A stretch of DNA of 14,502 bases, from assembly GCA_002284615.2 (NCBI GenBank), contig MU069595.1, positions 214,321-228,822 of the forward strand. Reading direction: 5' to 3'. Origin of the DNA: Dunaliella salina (Eukaryota; Chlorophyta; Chlorophyceae; Chlamydomonadales; Dunaliellaceae). Below are positions 6,685-14,502 of this stretch, piece by piece (position 1 is the stretch's first letter; every line of letters starts with the position of its first letter). Under the pieces are notes generated by a model, which was given only the letters and a program-made list of their open reading frames with translations, had not been told where the DNA came from and did not search any database. The position numbers were made by a program, and so were the translations under genes.

Positions 6685-9600
6685 CTGCTTGCAAGCAAAA
6701 GTGTCAGCATGCAAGCAAAAGTGTCAGCATGCAAGCAAAAGTGTCAGCTTGTGCAAGCAAAAGTGTCAGCTTGTGCCAAGAGCCACGCCCTGTGCAAGTG
6801 TTGACGCTCTTGCCACGCCCTCTTGCTGTAACATGTGCAACTTCATTGCAAGCTCAGTTTATTGTGATTTTGCCCATTGCAAGCTAGGCTCATTGCAAGC
6901 TGCAATGGAGCACCCTCTTTGCAGGCTGACCTGCCGCATGCATTGATGCTCAGTGCCCTCTCACTGGAAATATGTGCACACCCTCATTGGCCCTTGCGAG
7001 CGCATCTCAGCTGCCATTCCGCCAAGCTTGACCAAGCAACAGCAGGCCCAAACAGCAGCAGTCGTAAGGGGACAAACATGAGGGGCATGTGTTGCACACA
7101 GAGAGGTCATGAAGTCGTGCTAGGCAACAATGCACAGAAGAGACATGGCCAAGCAGATGGACGGGAAGTAACTAACTGGATTCTTTTCTCTTTGTAACAA
7201 CAAACATGCAAAAATAAAAAAACATGCATAATGGATGAGACTTGATGTCCTCAAAGCCTGCTTGCATTGCAACTTCCAACTGTGACGCCTCTCCCATCAA
7301 GAGTAATCCCACAGTGCATGATTCACACAGAGTACGGTATCATAATGCTGTATGTATTCAGTACTTTGCAACACTCCCACACCTTTGTGGGCCCAAGACC
7401 AGGGCAGGCCCCTAGCTCTTCTGCTGAGGCGCTAAGGATGGCAGCCAAACTCCCAAATGTCATGCCCAGTGTTACGGCATCAGTGCGGTTGATGCCGCGC
7501 ACAGCACACAGCGCAGCGCTGCATGGCAGCAAGGGAGGCAACAGGGAAAAAGTCTTGGTCTTGCTTATCACTAGGGTTGGCCAGATCCATGGGTGCAACA
7601 TACACCTGGAAAATATGAGTATGGAAATACGGGTATAATACAGATCATAAAGTGTGTGAAAGTGTAGAAACTATGTGTATGGAATACGGTATATATGCGG
7701 TATTTACACGTTTGTAGGATTCCAACATGCAGGACTGGCCAACCCTATTCATCATATTTGCACCCCTGGCCCTGAGTGGTGCGCCTTGGTAATGTTCACA
7801 TCCAGCAACTTGGTAGCTGAAGGGCGTCCATGAGGGAGGCGTAGCACACAAATCATATGCCAGAACAAGCTCACAACTTTGCACAGGAGCATGCGAGGGC
7901 ACGCAAGCAGCGAAGCACGCACGCTTGCAATGCAAAATACTCCCTTGAAAGCCTCATATCATATCCCAGCCCTTGAGCTGCTCGTTCCAGGGGCCCACCT
8001 GAGGCGTGAAATGTAGTCAGCATCTAGTCTCTCCTGGATTGCTGTGGCAGGTTTGTGCTCGTAGGCCTTGAAGATCTCCAGGTAGCGTGCACACTCCTGG
8101 GGGGCAGCAGCAGCACAGACAGCTCACCTAGGGGGCAAAGCTGCAGTCATGCCATGGGGCTCCTAACCACAACCTGCCCCGGTAAGCATTGTATACCTGA
8201 CGCTGCAACTCCATGGGCCTGTGATGCTGCTACAGAAAACGCTCAAGGCCCTTTGTCCAAGTGAGGGAAACAGGTCTGGTAGACCCGCTCCTCGCTGCAC
8301 TTGCAGCAAACTCAGCAGGCTGACCATGTGGCCATGGCGCAACGGCTGCAGACAGTGACATGCATGCAAAGCTCAGCGCTCCTTATCAAGCCAACCAGAG
8401 GGGGTCACCTTTGTTGGGGACTTCCACAGGTGATATGTCTCAAAAATAAATGGATGTCCCGAGCCCACAGTTTGCTTGTGAAAACAGGACAGTAAACGCC
8501 AAACACTTTGGTCCAGCGACATCCATGTGTTTCTGAGATAGGGCCAGATCAAGATCAGGTGGAACTTTTCAAGCATTGAGTTCTGCTAACTAAAGTGACG
8601 CAGAGTGTTGATACCTGCCTGAGACAATGCAGTAAATGTTCAGAGCGCGCTGTGAGCTCGCAAGAGAGTGCATGCTAAAAGAAAGAGACCATTTTTGAAG
8701 TGCGAGCACGGTGCCATGCTATTGTTTCCTCGATATCACGCCTAAAATGTCAGGTTCATGCAACGAGGTCACCAGGGGCCAGTCTAAAATTTTAGCCATA
8801 CTTGGCACATGCCATTGCAGTGTGGCCTTCGTTTGACCCAAGGCATGTGCCGATGTTGTTCAATATTGTAGTTCTTCAGGTTGCAGGGTAAGATGACCAC
8901 GACGGAGAAGGATTTGAGTTTGGGCCTGCAATGGAGGAACTAGACCCCCTCTCCCAGCCATTTGATGGTGCAGAGCACACTAATGTGATGCTTCATATTC
9001 CTGCATACTCAGGTCTCATGATGGAAAACAGTTGACTCCATTTCCGCACGTCAGCATACATGGCTCTGTCGGTCACACATACATACACACAAGTGGGCAC
9101 TTTCCTTTGGACTTTTGATTAGTTTTGTCCAGGAGACACACAAAGGATACGCCTGCACCAAATTTTTTTGCCGCGGAAGCTCCAGCAGGCTAAGAACAAG
9201 TTTGGAGGACAAGTGCATGATGGTGACCCACCCCTGCAAGCCATCCCTGAGGAACGGTTTTACTTTTCCCTGAGGAACAGCTGAATTACCCAGTGCTTAC
9301 AAGGAAGGATTTCAGCCCCAATTTATCCCCCTTGTCCTTCCAGTTCATATTGGTCGTATGAAATAGCATGTTCTCCAAGCTTTTAATAAACGTGACCTGA
9401 AAGTGAACATGGGAGACAAACTCAGCCTCACAATCACGAGGACACCAGAATGTGATGAGTGCGTGGTGCATACTACCTTCAAAACAGATTCATACATGTT
9501 TGACACTGCATTTCCCACACAGACCGTATACTCCATCGATAGCTTGTGTGTTGTAAACTCCATCTCTAGCTTTCTTGTATGTAATGTAAGCGCCATGTTA

Positions 9601-12600
9601 CAATCCATGTGCCATGCCAAATTCATGCTACAATTCCATGTTATATGTGGTATAAACTCCATTTCTAGCTATGTTACATGAGTTGTAAACTCCGTCTTGC
9701 TGCCCAACGCGGTCTGCTACAGGCCAGCCACCTACCTCTTACCTAACCCCCTTACCTAACTACATACCTCCGCACTCCAAGCACACACAATTGTAAAGTC
9801 GTTGAGCGTGGCCGACTTGGTGACCTCCCCGAGCGGCTTGGCCGCGTCATCCACATCCACCCATACCAGCAGGATGCGAAGCACGTACGCATTTCTGGGC
9901 ACCGCCTTGATCCGGTGGATGATGTACTCAGGCTGGAGCAGGTGGTACCTATGAGCAAAAGTCATTACCTGCATCAGATCTGAACACTTGCCATTGGAGG
10001 CACGTACGCAACTTCTTGGCACCGCCTTAAACGGGTGGATGATGTATCTCAGGCTGAAGCAGGTGGTACCTATGAGCAAAAGTCATTACCTGCATCAGAT
10101 CTGAACACATGCCATCGATGGTGTAACATGCTCCTCTGTGTGCTTCCGAGTGGCAATGGCCCAGGAAAGTCGTGGGCATGAACATCAGGTCAGTCCCTGC
10201 ATTGATTTGAGGATGGGTAGAAGCCTGTGGATCTGTCTAACAAAATCGTCAGGCGGTCCAATGGTCGCGCACCCTCAAAATGCAGGCCGCTAGCTGGCTG
10301 GCAAAAGCCAGCAGCCAGGGAGCCATCCCGCAGCATTGTATCGTGCCAACAAACACATAGCAGACACACATCCTGGCCTTGCCCTGTCCTCTGTGCACAA
10401 GGCATAGCCATTCATTCGTGGGCACATGGAGAACGCAGAGCTTAGTCGCAAGCACACATCCCGCCCTTGCCCTGTCCTCTGCGCTCCAGTCCCTGACAAC
10501 GCCACCATATTCAAGGTGCCGCAAGCAGAAATCGAAAACAAAAACCACAACTCGCGGAAGCAGGTCAGTTGTTACAAGCCACAAAGCAAATCAATTTTGG
10601 TGCAGAGCAATGACTGCATGGAACTCCTTGGCACAATTAACATTTACCTCACTTCCACATGCTGGCATGCGATGATGGACCAAGCCTTGTGCACAAGAAA
10701 AATTCCTGCCCCTCTTGTTGCAATGCAGAAGCATGGACAGCAGGGAAAGGCAAGGAATTGGCCGACCAACGAATCATGGCAGACTCTGTTGGATGACGAA
10801 AAGACTCCATCTTCCGAGCTCAAGAGCAGGCCCTGTTTCGAAGCACGCAACATTAAAGAAGGCATGGTCTGGAGCATGTGCCTGAGCTGTTATGAAAAAA
10901 CATGGAACCAGCAGGGCTGTGTGGGATTCCTATACAGGTTCCACTGTAAATAAGTAACATTTTCACGCTTACAGAGTGTATAACCTGAGGTGGGCCCTCG
11001 GTCAAACGTGAAGAAGGAAGTCCAACACTATTTTTTTTGGCATAAGGTACTCTCACAGTGGCTTTTGAGCACCCAAACGAGATGATACCTCTCAGAGTGC
11101 TTCTATGTTGGGGATGTGTCGATAGATGGCAGCACATGAGGACAGAACCAGGCTTTCAGGCCTGAAGTGTATGCCTGAAGTGTAGGGATTGCGCCGATGC
11201 CCTGGCATCCCAGCAATGCACGGGTGAGCATGCGGGAGACGAAACGCAGCACAAAGGTCCACGCTGTAGACCAAGTGCAGCACAAGAGTGCATGCCAAAG
11301 ATCAAGTGCAGCCGACGTTGCAAAGTATGTAGGGTTGGCACAAACGTTATGCGGCAAAATGGCTTGACGCTATATAACCCGTACATAATGTTATAAACGT
11401 TACAAACGTTATAAACTCAGAATCCAGGTTGAGCAAATTTCAACTTCAAGGGCATCAACGTATAGCTCTCAAAGAGTAGAGACCGCTATCCCAATTTACT
11501 TGAGCTCAAAATGAGGTGGTGATCAAAGAATAGTGTTTGAAAGTCAGTCCGCGCCACGCGTGCAAAACATCCCTGTCTTGATTCATCAATCCCATACAAC
11601 TATGCAGTCTGACCGTGCTGCCCTTGCTGCTCCTCGCCATGCTCAATACTCAGATGCTTGGCCTGCTCGCACGCACAGCCCCTTGCATTCACCCCATGTA
11701 TAGTGATCCTTGGTAGACCCGGCAAGGTTGTCACTGGCCAGGTCCTTCCCACACACTGCCTCCCCCCTGTTGCACACCAGCCTGCACTGCAAAGGCTTGC
11801 ATGGGCCTTTCCTCATCAACACAGGCTTCAACCATGCCCCAGTATTCAGCGCGGCCTCCCCCCACAGACAGAATTCAGCTTTGCTTGCCTGCTCTGTGCT
11901 GCACTCTCCTGCGCCTCAAACATCTGCCTCTTCTTCCTCCTCCTCCACCTCCCCCTCGTCATCCAGACCTGCCTTGGCACCAGCTCCAAATTCACTCATC
12001 CTGATCAAATTGACTGAGCAACACATACTCACGGAACTCAGGATTCTGGGTTGCGCTCACAGAACCGCAAAACCTCGGTGTGAATTTCGTCGAATGTAAC
12101 GTTATAATGACGTTATAAATAACGTTATCTATAACGCTATGTTATGTACATAACTTCATAAAGTATAACATAACAAGATCCGAACTCAAATACACGGGTT
12201 ATACACTTATGTTATAAATATAACATTATATATAATTTTAACGTTTGTGCCAACCCTAAAAGTATGTGTTTCAGAGGCTCTGCACGTACCCGTGCCAGTA
12301 TGTAGCACGGAAGGCACGGAGCGGCGGGAAGTAGGGCCAGTGACCCCGCCTGGCCCAGAAGGGCGATACTCATCCAAGAAGTGAAAGGGTGCTTGTAACA
12401 TTAATCCTTTAAATACTATTGTGTTATGTTCGCAATGGAGGCGTGCTCTCATGAGCACTGCAGATGGTTTTTTACCACAGGGGGAAGAAGGCTATCAAGT
12501 CACACTTGAAAATAATCAGCATAAATTGTAAATTATTTGGAACTAAGGGGAGACGCGCAGCCAGCGCAGAAGCGAAGATGTACGTTACAAAAGGGCTGTG

Positions 12601-14405
12601 CAGCTGTGCGGTGCTTCAGCTGGCCAAGAATTCCCACTCGAGGGGGAAAAAAGGAGTGAAATCAGGAGGAATTTTTGGAGGATGGTGAAGCGTTAGAGCT
12701 GGGCCGAGCACCCTGCGAGCATGCGCAGGAGCTTGCTGCAGGCGCAGCATATGCATGCACTTGTTTGAGCGGATGGAGCATGGAATGAAAGTAATACGTG
12801 AAGCAGCATAAGCCTCAATGGAGGCAGTGCGATGGGTGCAGTTGCATCGTGACTCAAGAGCAAGATGCTGTGTCTCTCCTCCGCATGTGTAGACATACAT
12901 TTGAAGGTTATTGTGGCCCATACTGTGCAACTTTGCTCTCAGCTTGCTGCCGTACTCATACCCATGCCAGCACCCTCATCCATACCTGTACCCTCTGGGC
13001 AACTATGAGGGCAGCATGGAGGTGCATGCTGTAAACCGAATGCAGCACAAAGGTATAAGCTGTAAACCAAGCACAGCGTGTTGGTGCATGCCAGAGATCA
13101 AGCGTAGCACAAAAGGGTGCATGCTGTTCATCAAATGCAGCATGGAGGAGCAAAGCTCAGATCACTTTGGCAGACTTCAATTGCTTTCCGGGTCGTCATT
13201 CACACCGCGAGGCATTCAAAGCCTGGGGTAGGGAGGACAATGGGGAGGACAATGGAATTGATGAGGAGGAATAATCTCCACACACCGCAGAAAACCCACC
13301 CCCGTGTCTTGAGATCCCATGCCATCCCTTAGAGTCACAAGAAAAAAGACCTGCCAAGGAAACACAACTCGCTTGTCGAGGACACACGACTTGCAAACAT
13401 CAGCAAACTTGTCTGTGCTCCTTAAGACAGCCTTTCGTGCATGTCAATGCACCTCTTCAAAGCAGCCCCCAGCAAAATTTAGCACCCCTCCACCAACCTT
13501 ACACCACCCCCAAACCTTCCCATTCCCACTCACAAAACCCCACCTGAGGCTCAGGAACAGTGCGCAGCCAGAGGCGCCCACCAAATAGTCTGGCACCACA
13601 TCCCCCCACGTCCAGCGCACGTTGCGCAAATGCTTAAGCACAGGGTTGCCCGCCTGGCGCTTGCTGACGATGAGAGCATTCTGAGGAAGGCCAGAGAAGG
13701 GCAGCTGCACCGGCACGGCCGGTGCACCTGCCACTGGGAGGGGTGGGGGCTGCTGGGGAGAGGGATTGACCCCTTGGGGAGCGCGAGGTGGGAGCGGGTG
13801 CTGAGCCAAAAACTGCGGCTGCATTATCTGAGGGTGGGGTTGCGGTGCAGGAACAGGCTGCTGGTACTGATTCTGCACCGGGGGGTACAGAGTGTAGTGT
13901 GGGATGCTGGGAGCTGTGGCAGGTGTGGATACGGGTCTAGGAGCAGCAGCCTGCTGTGGTGAAACACCTGTTTGGTGGACAGTCACGCAACAGTGCAAAT
14001 ATGGTGTGGAAGAGGATGTGTTTGATACGCAGGGCATCCTCGCTCAAAGCGAGATCAACCCTCCTGTGTTACTGTGCTCTTGAAAGAGCGGGTACATTTT
14101 AATCTGCATTCCATTACATTCAGTGCAATCGCACTGAGAGGGTGCTAAGCAGTTCTGTTGTGCCGTGAGAGACGCAGTGGATGCGAGTATGAGCAAGCAG
14201 AGGGTGAAAGTTGATTGCAAGAATACATGCAGCGCCTACCAATGGCCGGACTTTGTGTTTGCTGTTGGTGCTGCTGCTGCTGCTGAGACGGATGTGCCTG
14301 CTGCTGCTGCTGCTGCTGCTGCTGGAGGTTTCGCAGCAGGCCTTTAGGTTGGAAGAGGTTTCCGAACCCAGAGCTGCTTGTCTTCGTCACATCTGCAGCC
14401 TGGAC
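6205..14405 (-). CDS. ERCC1: DNA excision repair protein ERCC1, 3' six exons (5' partial)
   Basis: ERCC1 pairs with XPF to form the nuclease that cuts 5' of lesions in nucleotide excision repair and acts in crosslink repair. ERCC1 itself is non-catalytic and gives DNA binding and recruitment. The exons, in order on the minus strand, are 14405 (or 14392)-14240, 13967-13544, 9948-9768, 8096-7999, 7518-7383 and 6684-6205. All five junctions are GT..AG and keep frame, giving about 490 residues. Diagnostic segments are [28 protein letters not shown] joined to [59 protein letters not shown] and CPGLGPTK joined to [12 protein letters not shown]. Asn and the two Tyr matching the human XPA pocket (N110, Y145, Y152) are kept, as is the Phe matching human F293 at the XPF interface. 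A Gln-rich N-terminal part and a 140-residue Gln-rich, acidic C-terminal extension are added. The start codon is outside the window. Confidence 0.95.
6489..6601 (-). repeat. CAG repeat region coding glutamine (ERCC1 C-terminal tail)
   Basis: CTG/CAG triplets, interrupted by CGG (Arg), GGC and GAG codons on the coding strand, make runs of 2-5 Gln. They are less pure than a fresh microsatellite. Confidence 0.85.
6691..6772 (-). repeat. Four tandem 20-22 bp units at the last ERCC1 splice acceptor
   Basis: On the plus strand GCAAGCAAAAGTGTCAGCAT occurs at 6691 and 6711, and a variant at 6731, followed by a 22-base variant at 6751. On the transcribed strand each unit reads GCTGACACTTTTGCTTGC, a CTGAC branch-point-like motif followed by a pyrimidine tract. 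The array ends 5 bases from the AG used to enter the terminal exon. Confidence 0.88.
6773..7382 (-). other. Rest of the last ERCC1 intron
   Basis: Together with the tandem array this makes a 698-bp intron (7382-6685). CATTGCAAGCT occurs three times between about 6843 and 6905. No nested gene is seen. Confidence 0.7.
7383..7518 (-). CDS. ERCC1: ERCC1 exon: first helix-hairpin-helix and start of the second
   Basis: This 136-base exon follows TGCCATGCAG (AG at 7520-7519) and ends ACAAAG|GTGTGG, phase 0. It encodes [40 protein letters not shown] and LGPTK, matching human VNKTDSQTLLTTFGSLEQL and the CPGLGPQK hairpin. The helix-hairpin-helix pair gives single-strand/double-strand junction binding and dimerises with the same domain of XPF. 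Confidence 0.95.
7572..7747. mobile_element. 176-bp miniature hAT-like element in an ERCC1 intron
   Basis: The ends TAGGGTTGGCCAG (7572-7584) and CTGGCCAACCCTA (7735-7747) are perfect 13-bp inverted repeats. They share their first ten bases with the larger hAT-like element at 11330. The flanking 8-mers CTTATCAC and TTCATCAT match at 5 of 8 places, as expected for an old 8-bp duplication. The interior has GGAAATACGGGTATA and GGAATACGGTATATA, related copies in the same orientation. It is too short to code for anything. It lies in the 480-bp intron between ERCC1 exons 8096-7999 and 7518-7383. Confidence 0.72.
7999..8096 (-). CDS. ERCC1: ERCC1 exon: linker between the central domain and HhH domain
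   Basis: This 98-base exon lies between acceptor TGCCCCCCAG (ending 8097) and donor CTCAG|GTGGGC. It enters in phase 0 and leaves in phase 2. It reads [20 protein letters not shown], then [12 protein letters not shown], corresponding to human [20 protein letters not shown] and the helix that starts the C-terminal domain. It is too short to show in a simple open-frame scan and was found by looking for the missing segment between the flanking exons. Confidence 0.94.
8097..9767 (-). other. ERCC1 intron, 1671 bp
   Basis: No gene is nested here. The stretch holds an inverted repeat, GGCACATGCC at 8804-8813 and GGCATGTGCC at 8842-8851, separated by 28 bases. It also holds a degenerate repeat cluster at about 9525-9695 in which TAAACTCCATCTCTAGCTTT-like units recur three or four times. 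Confidence 0.65.
9525..9695. repeat. Degenerate repeat cluster (AAACTCCAT..TAGCT units)
   Basis: Related units are seen near 9529 (ACTCCATCGATAGCTT), 9555 (AAACTCCATCTCTAGCTT), 9653 (AAACTCCATTTCTAGCTA) and 9686 (AAACTCCGTCTTGC). Between them CATGTTACAATCCATG-type segments also recur. It is non-coding and intronic. Confidence 0.6.
9768..9948 (-). CDS. ERCC1: ERCC1 exon: core of the central domain
   Basis: This 181-base exon follows acceptor GCTCATAG at 9949 and ends at GCGGAG|GTATGT, phase 0. It encodes [32 protein letters not shown] and [14 protein letters not shown], matching human YHNLHPDYIHGR, LRVLLVQVDVKD and CTLILAWSPE. Joined to the exon at 13544 it restores SLRYH, with the Tyr equivalent to human Y145 at the junction. 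A partial duplicate of this exon lies just upstream (9969-10069). Confidence 0.95.
9881..10113. repeat. 119-bp tandem duplication covering an ERCC1 splice acceptor
   Basis: Sequence from GCACGTACGC at 9881 to 9999 is repeated from 10000 to about 10113 with few differences and small indels. Each copy includes about 65 bases of exon, the GCTCATAG acceptor and about 50 bases of intron. The copy at 9881 contains the real exon's 5' half; the outer copy is degenerate. Confidence 0.9.
9969..10069 (-). pseudogene. Decoy exon from partial duplication of an ERCC1 exon
   Basis: It begins after the same GCTCATAG acceptor as the real exon. It has lost frame through an inserted A (CCTGAGATACATC against CCTGAGTACATC). 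If spliced to the exon at 13544 it would read YHLLQPE, then wrong-frame residues, and stop at TAA (10029-10027). A donor-like GATGCAG|GTAATG closes it at 9969/9968. It could act as a poison exon or be silent. Confidence 0.75.
11221..11316. repeat. Minisatellite, unit about 30-35 bp (first site)
   Basis: Three diverged units share the pattern GCATGC..(GA)GACCAA(G)TGCAGCACAA, at about 11221-11255, 11256-11287 and 11288-11316. The same family recurs at 13020-13146 in the same intron and orientation, beyond the hAT element. Confidence 0.65.
11322..11329. repeat. 8-bp target-site duplication, left
   Basis: AAAGTATG directly precedes the TAGGG end of the hAT-type element and is repeated exactly at 12259-12266. 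Confidence 0.88.
11330..12258. mobile_element. 929-bp non-autonomous hAT-type DNA transposon
   Basis: The ends are perfect 20-bp inverted repeats, TAGGGTTGGCACAAACGTTA at 11330-11349 and its complement at 12239-12258. They are flanked by a perfect 8-bp direct repeat, the duplication length typical of the hAT superfamily, and the TAGGG..GGCA start also fits hAT. Subterminal DNA at both ends is AT-rich and full of ACGTTATAA-like motifs (about 11386-11414 on the left, 12098-12140 on the right), a usual layout for transposase binding. The interior is GC-richer and holds no transposase: its open frames of up to 129 codons are Ser/Pro-rich and unrecognised. The intact ends and duplication suggest a recent insertion. 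It lies in the large ERCC1 intron and would be removed by splicing. Confidence 0.9.
12259..12266. repeat. 8-bp target-site duplication, right
   Basis: AAAGTATG is an exact match to 11322-11329, directly after the CCAACCCTA end. Confidence 0.88.
12267..13543 (-). other. 5' part of the 3.6-kb ERCC1 intron
   Basis: No exon or nested gene is recognised. It contains the second minisatellite (13020-13146) and a small duplication, GGGGAGGACAATGG-like, at 13230-13255. The donor is at 13543-13542. Confidence 0.65.
13020..13146. repeat. Minisatellite, unit about 31-32 bp (second site)
   Basis: Four units follow the pattern GGTGCATGCTGTAAACC(G/A)A, then ATGCAGCACAAA, starting near 13020, 13051, 13082 and 13114. 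They are clearly related to the units at 11221-11316. Confidence 0.75.
13544..13967 (-). CDS. ERCC1: ERCC1 exon: Pro/Gln linker and start of the central domain
   Basis: This 424-base exon begins at the only nearby AG in the required phase 1 (CCAAACAG|GTGTTTC) and ends in phase 2 at CTCAG|GTGGGG. The first 95 or so residues are rich in Pro, Gln and Ala. The last 46 are the start of the ERCC1 central domain, from [16 protein letters not shown] to CALFLSLR. The Asn after AG corresponds to human N110 in the XPA-binding groove. The upstream intron is 272 bp. Confidence 0.93.
14240..14405 (-). CDS. ERCC1: ERCC1 exon (most 5' visible), Gln-rich
   Basis: It reads [14 protein letters not shown] and then glutamine runs broken by AHPS and H, ending QTQSPAI with a phase-1 donor ATTG|GTAGGC at 14240/14239. 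The exon start is either 14405 (after GTGACAG) or 14392 (after GGCTGCAG). The frame is open to both and closes at a TGA just upstream, so an acceptor must lie here. It encodes the low-complexity N-terminal region, for which I know no counterpart in human ERCC1. Confidence 0.75.
14267..14326 (-). repeat. CAG tracts coding polyglutamine (ERCC1 N-terminal region)
   Basis: Two CTG-rich blocks on the plus strand are CAG/CAA on the coding strand. They give a run of nine Gln, then AHPS, then a run of five Gln. Confidence 0.85.
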
Positions 14406-14419
14406 CTGTCACACATGGA

Positions 14420-14423
<4 letters not shown>

Positions 14424-14478
<55 letters not shown>

Positions 14479-14502
14479 GTATGTGTGTGTGTGTGCGTGT
14501 GT
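14424..14502. repeat. TG/CA dinucleotide microsatellite
   Basis: An almost pure TG run reaches the window edge, broken by a few C or A substitutions near 14474, 14480 and 14496. On the ERCC1 strand it is a CA run ending about 15-30 bases upstream of the acceptor, so it forms the tail of an intron. Confidence 0.95.

Larger units (their letters stand above)
10114..11329 (-). other. 3.6-kb ERCC1 intron, part between the exon duplication and the hAT element
   Basis: The CACACATCC..CCTTGCCCTGTCCTCTG unit occurs at about 10364 and 10452, an 88-bp duplication. A plus-strand open frame of 175 codons (10426-10953) runs across the second copy and beyond, with no recognisable domain. I treat it as chance. 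Minisatellite units occur at 11221-11316. Confidence 0.55.

Noticed and set aside
6139..6804. Plus-strand open frames opposite the ERCC1 terminal exon
   Set aside because: They are leucine or alanine repeat shadows of the CAG tract. The minus frame continues the helix-hairpin-helix domain in phase from the previous exon.
10426..10953. 175-codon plus-strand open frame inside the ERCC1 intron, a possible nested gene
   Set aside because: It overlaps one copy of an 88-bp duplication and has no recognisable domain or promoter-like context. The stop lies within a TGTAAATAA string, but that alone is weak.
11658..12099. Ser/Pro-rich open frames inside the hAT-type element, possible transposase
   Set aside because: They are short and lack any zinc finger, catalytic or dimerisation signature of hAT transposases.

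Overview
This is nuclear DNA of a eukaryote. The coding exons are short, split by GT..AG introns, rich in CAG/AGC triplet runs and more GC-rich than the DNA around them. Spliceosomal introns, non-LTR retrotransposon fragments, hAT-type elements, glutamine and serine runs and mid-range GC suggest a green alga or a similar protist. The lineage is an inference; no rRNA or organelle marker is present.

Layout. (1) About 141-1760, plus strand: the 3' part of an unidentified gene. It has a conserved-looking block with a PCxxC motif, then a Lys/Arg/Glu helix, a serine-run segment that may be an in-frame optional intron, and a basic tail. (2) About 1760-6200: gene-poor DNA with three 5'-truncated insertions of one non-LTR retrotransposon family. 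Each has a 13-14 bp target-site duplication and the same 3' signature, a short coding end followed by a GTAACCTT-like tandem tail. One copy carries a tandem array with a unit of about 90-104 bp. (3) 6205 to the right edge, minus strand: a gene I identify with high confidence as ERCC1, the non-catalytic partner of XPF in the structure-specific nuclease of nucleotide excision and interstrand-crosslink repair. Six exons are visible and the 5' end lies outside the window. All five junctions keep frame and rebuild the central domain and the C-terminal double helix-hairpin-helix, with Gln-rich extensions at both ends.

The ERCC1 introns hold most of the oddities. The 3.6 kb intron contains a 929-bp hAT-type element with perfect 20-bp inverted repeats and a perfect 8-bp target duplication. 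It also contains two small minisatellites and a tandem duplication that copied the 5' half of the next exon with its splice acceptor, making a frameshifted, stop-containing decoy exon. A 176-bp miniature hAT-like element sits in the 480-bp intron. The last intron ends in four tandem copies of a 20-22 bp unit that looks like a branch point plus pyrimidine tract. A long TG/CA run closes the window inside the most upstream visible intron.

I see no tRNA, rRNA, CRISPR array or operon structure. The strongest candidates for something undescribed are the retroelement family with its satellite-bearing copy, the hAT pair sharing TAGGGTTGGC ends, and the ERCC1 splice-site duplications.
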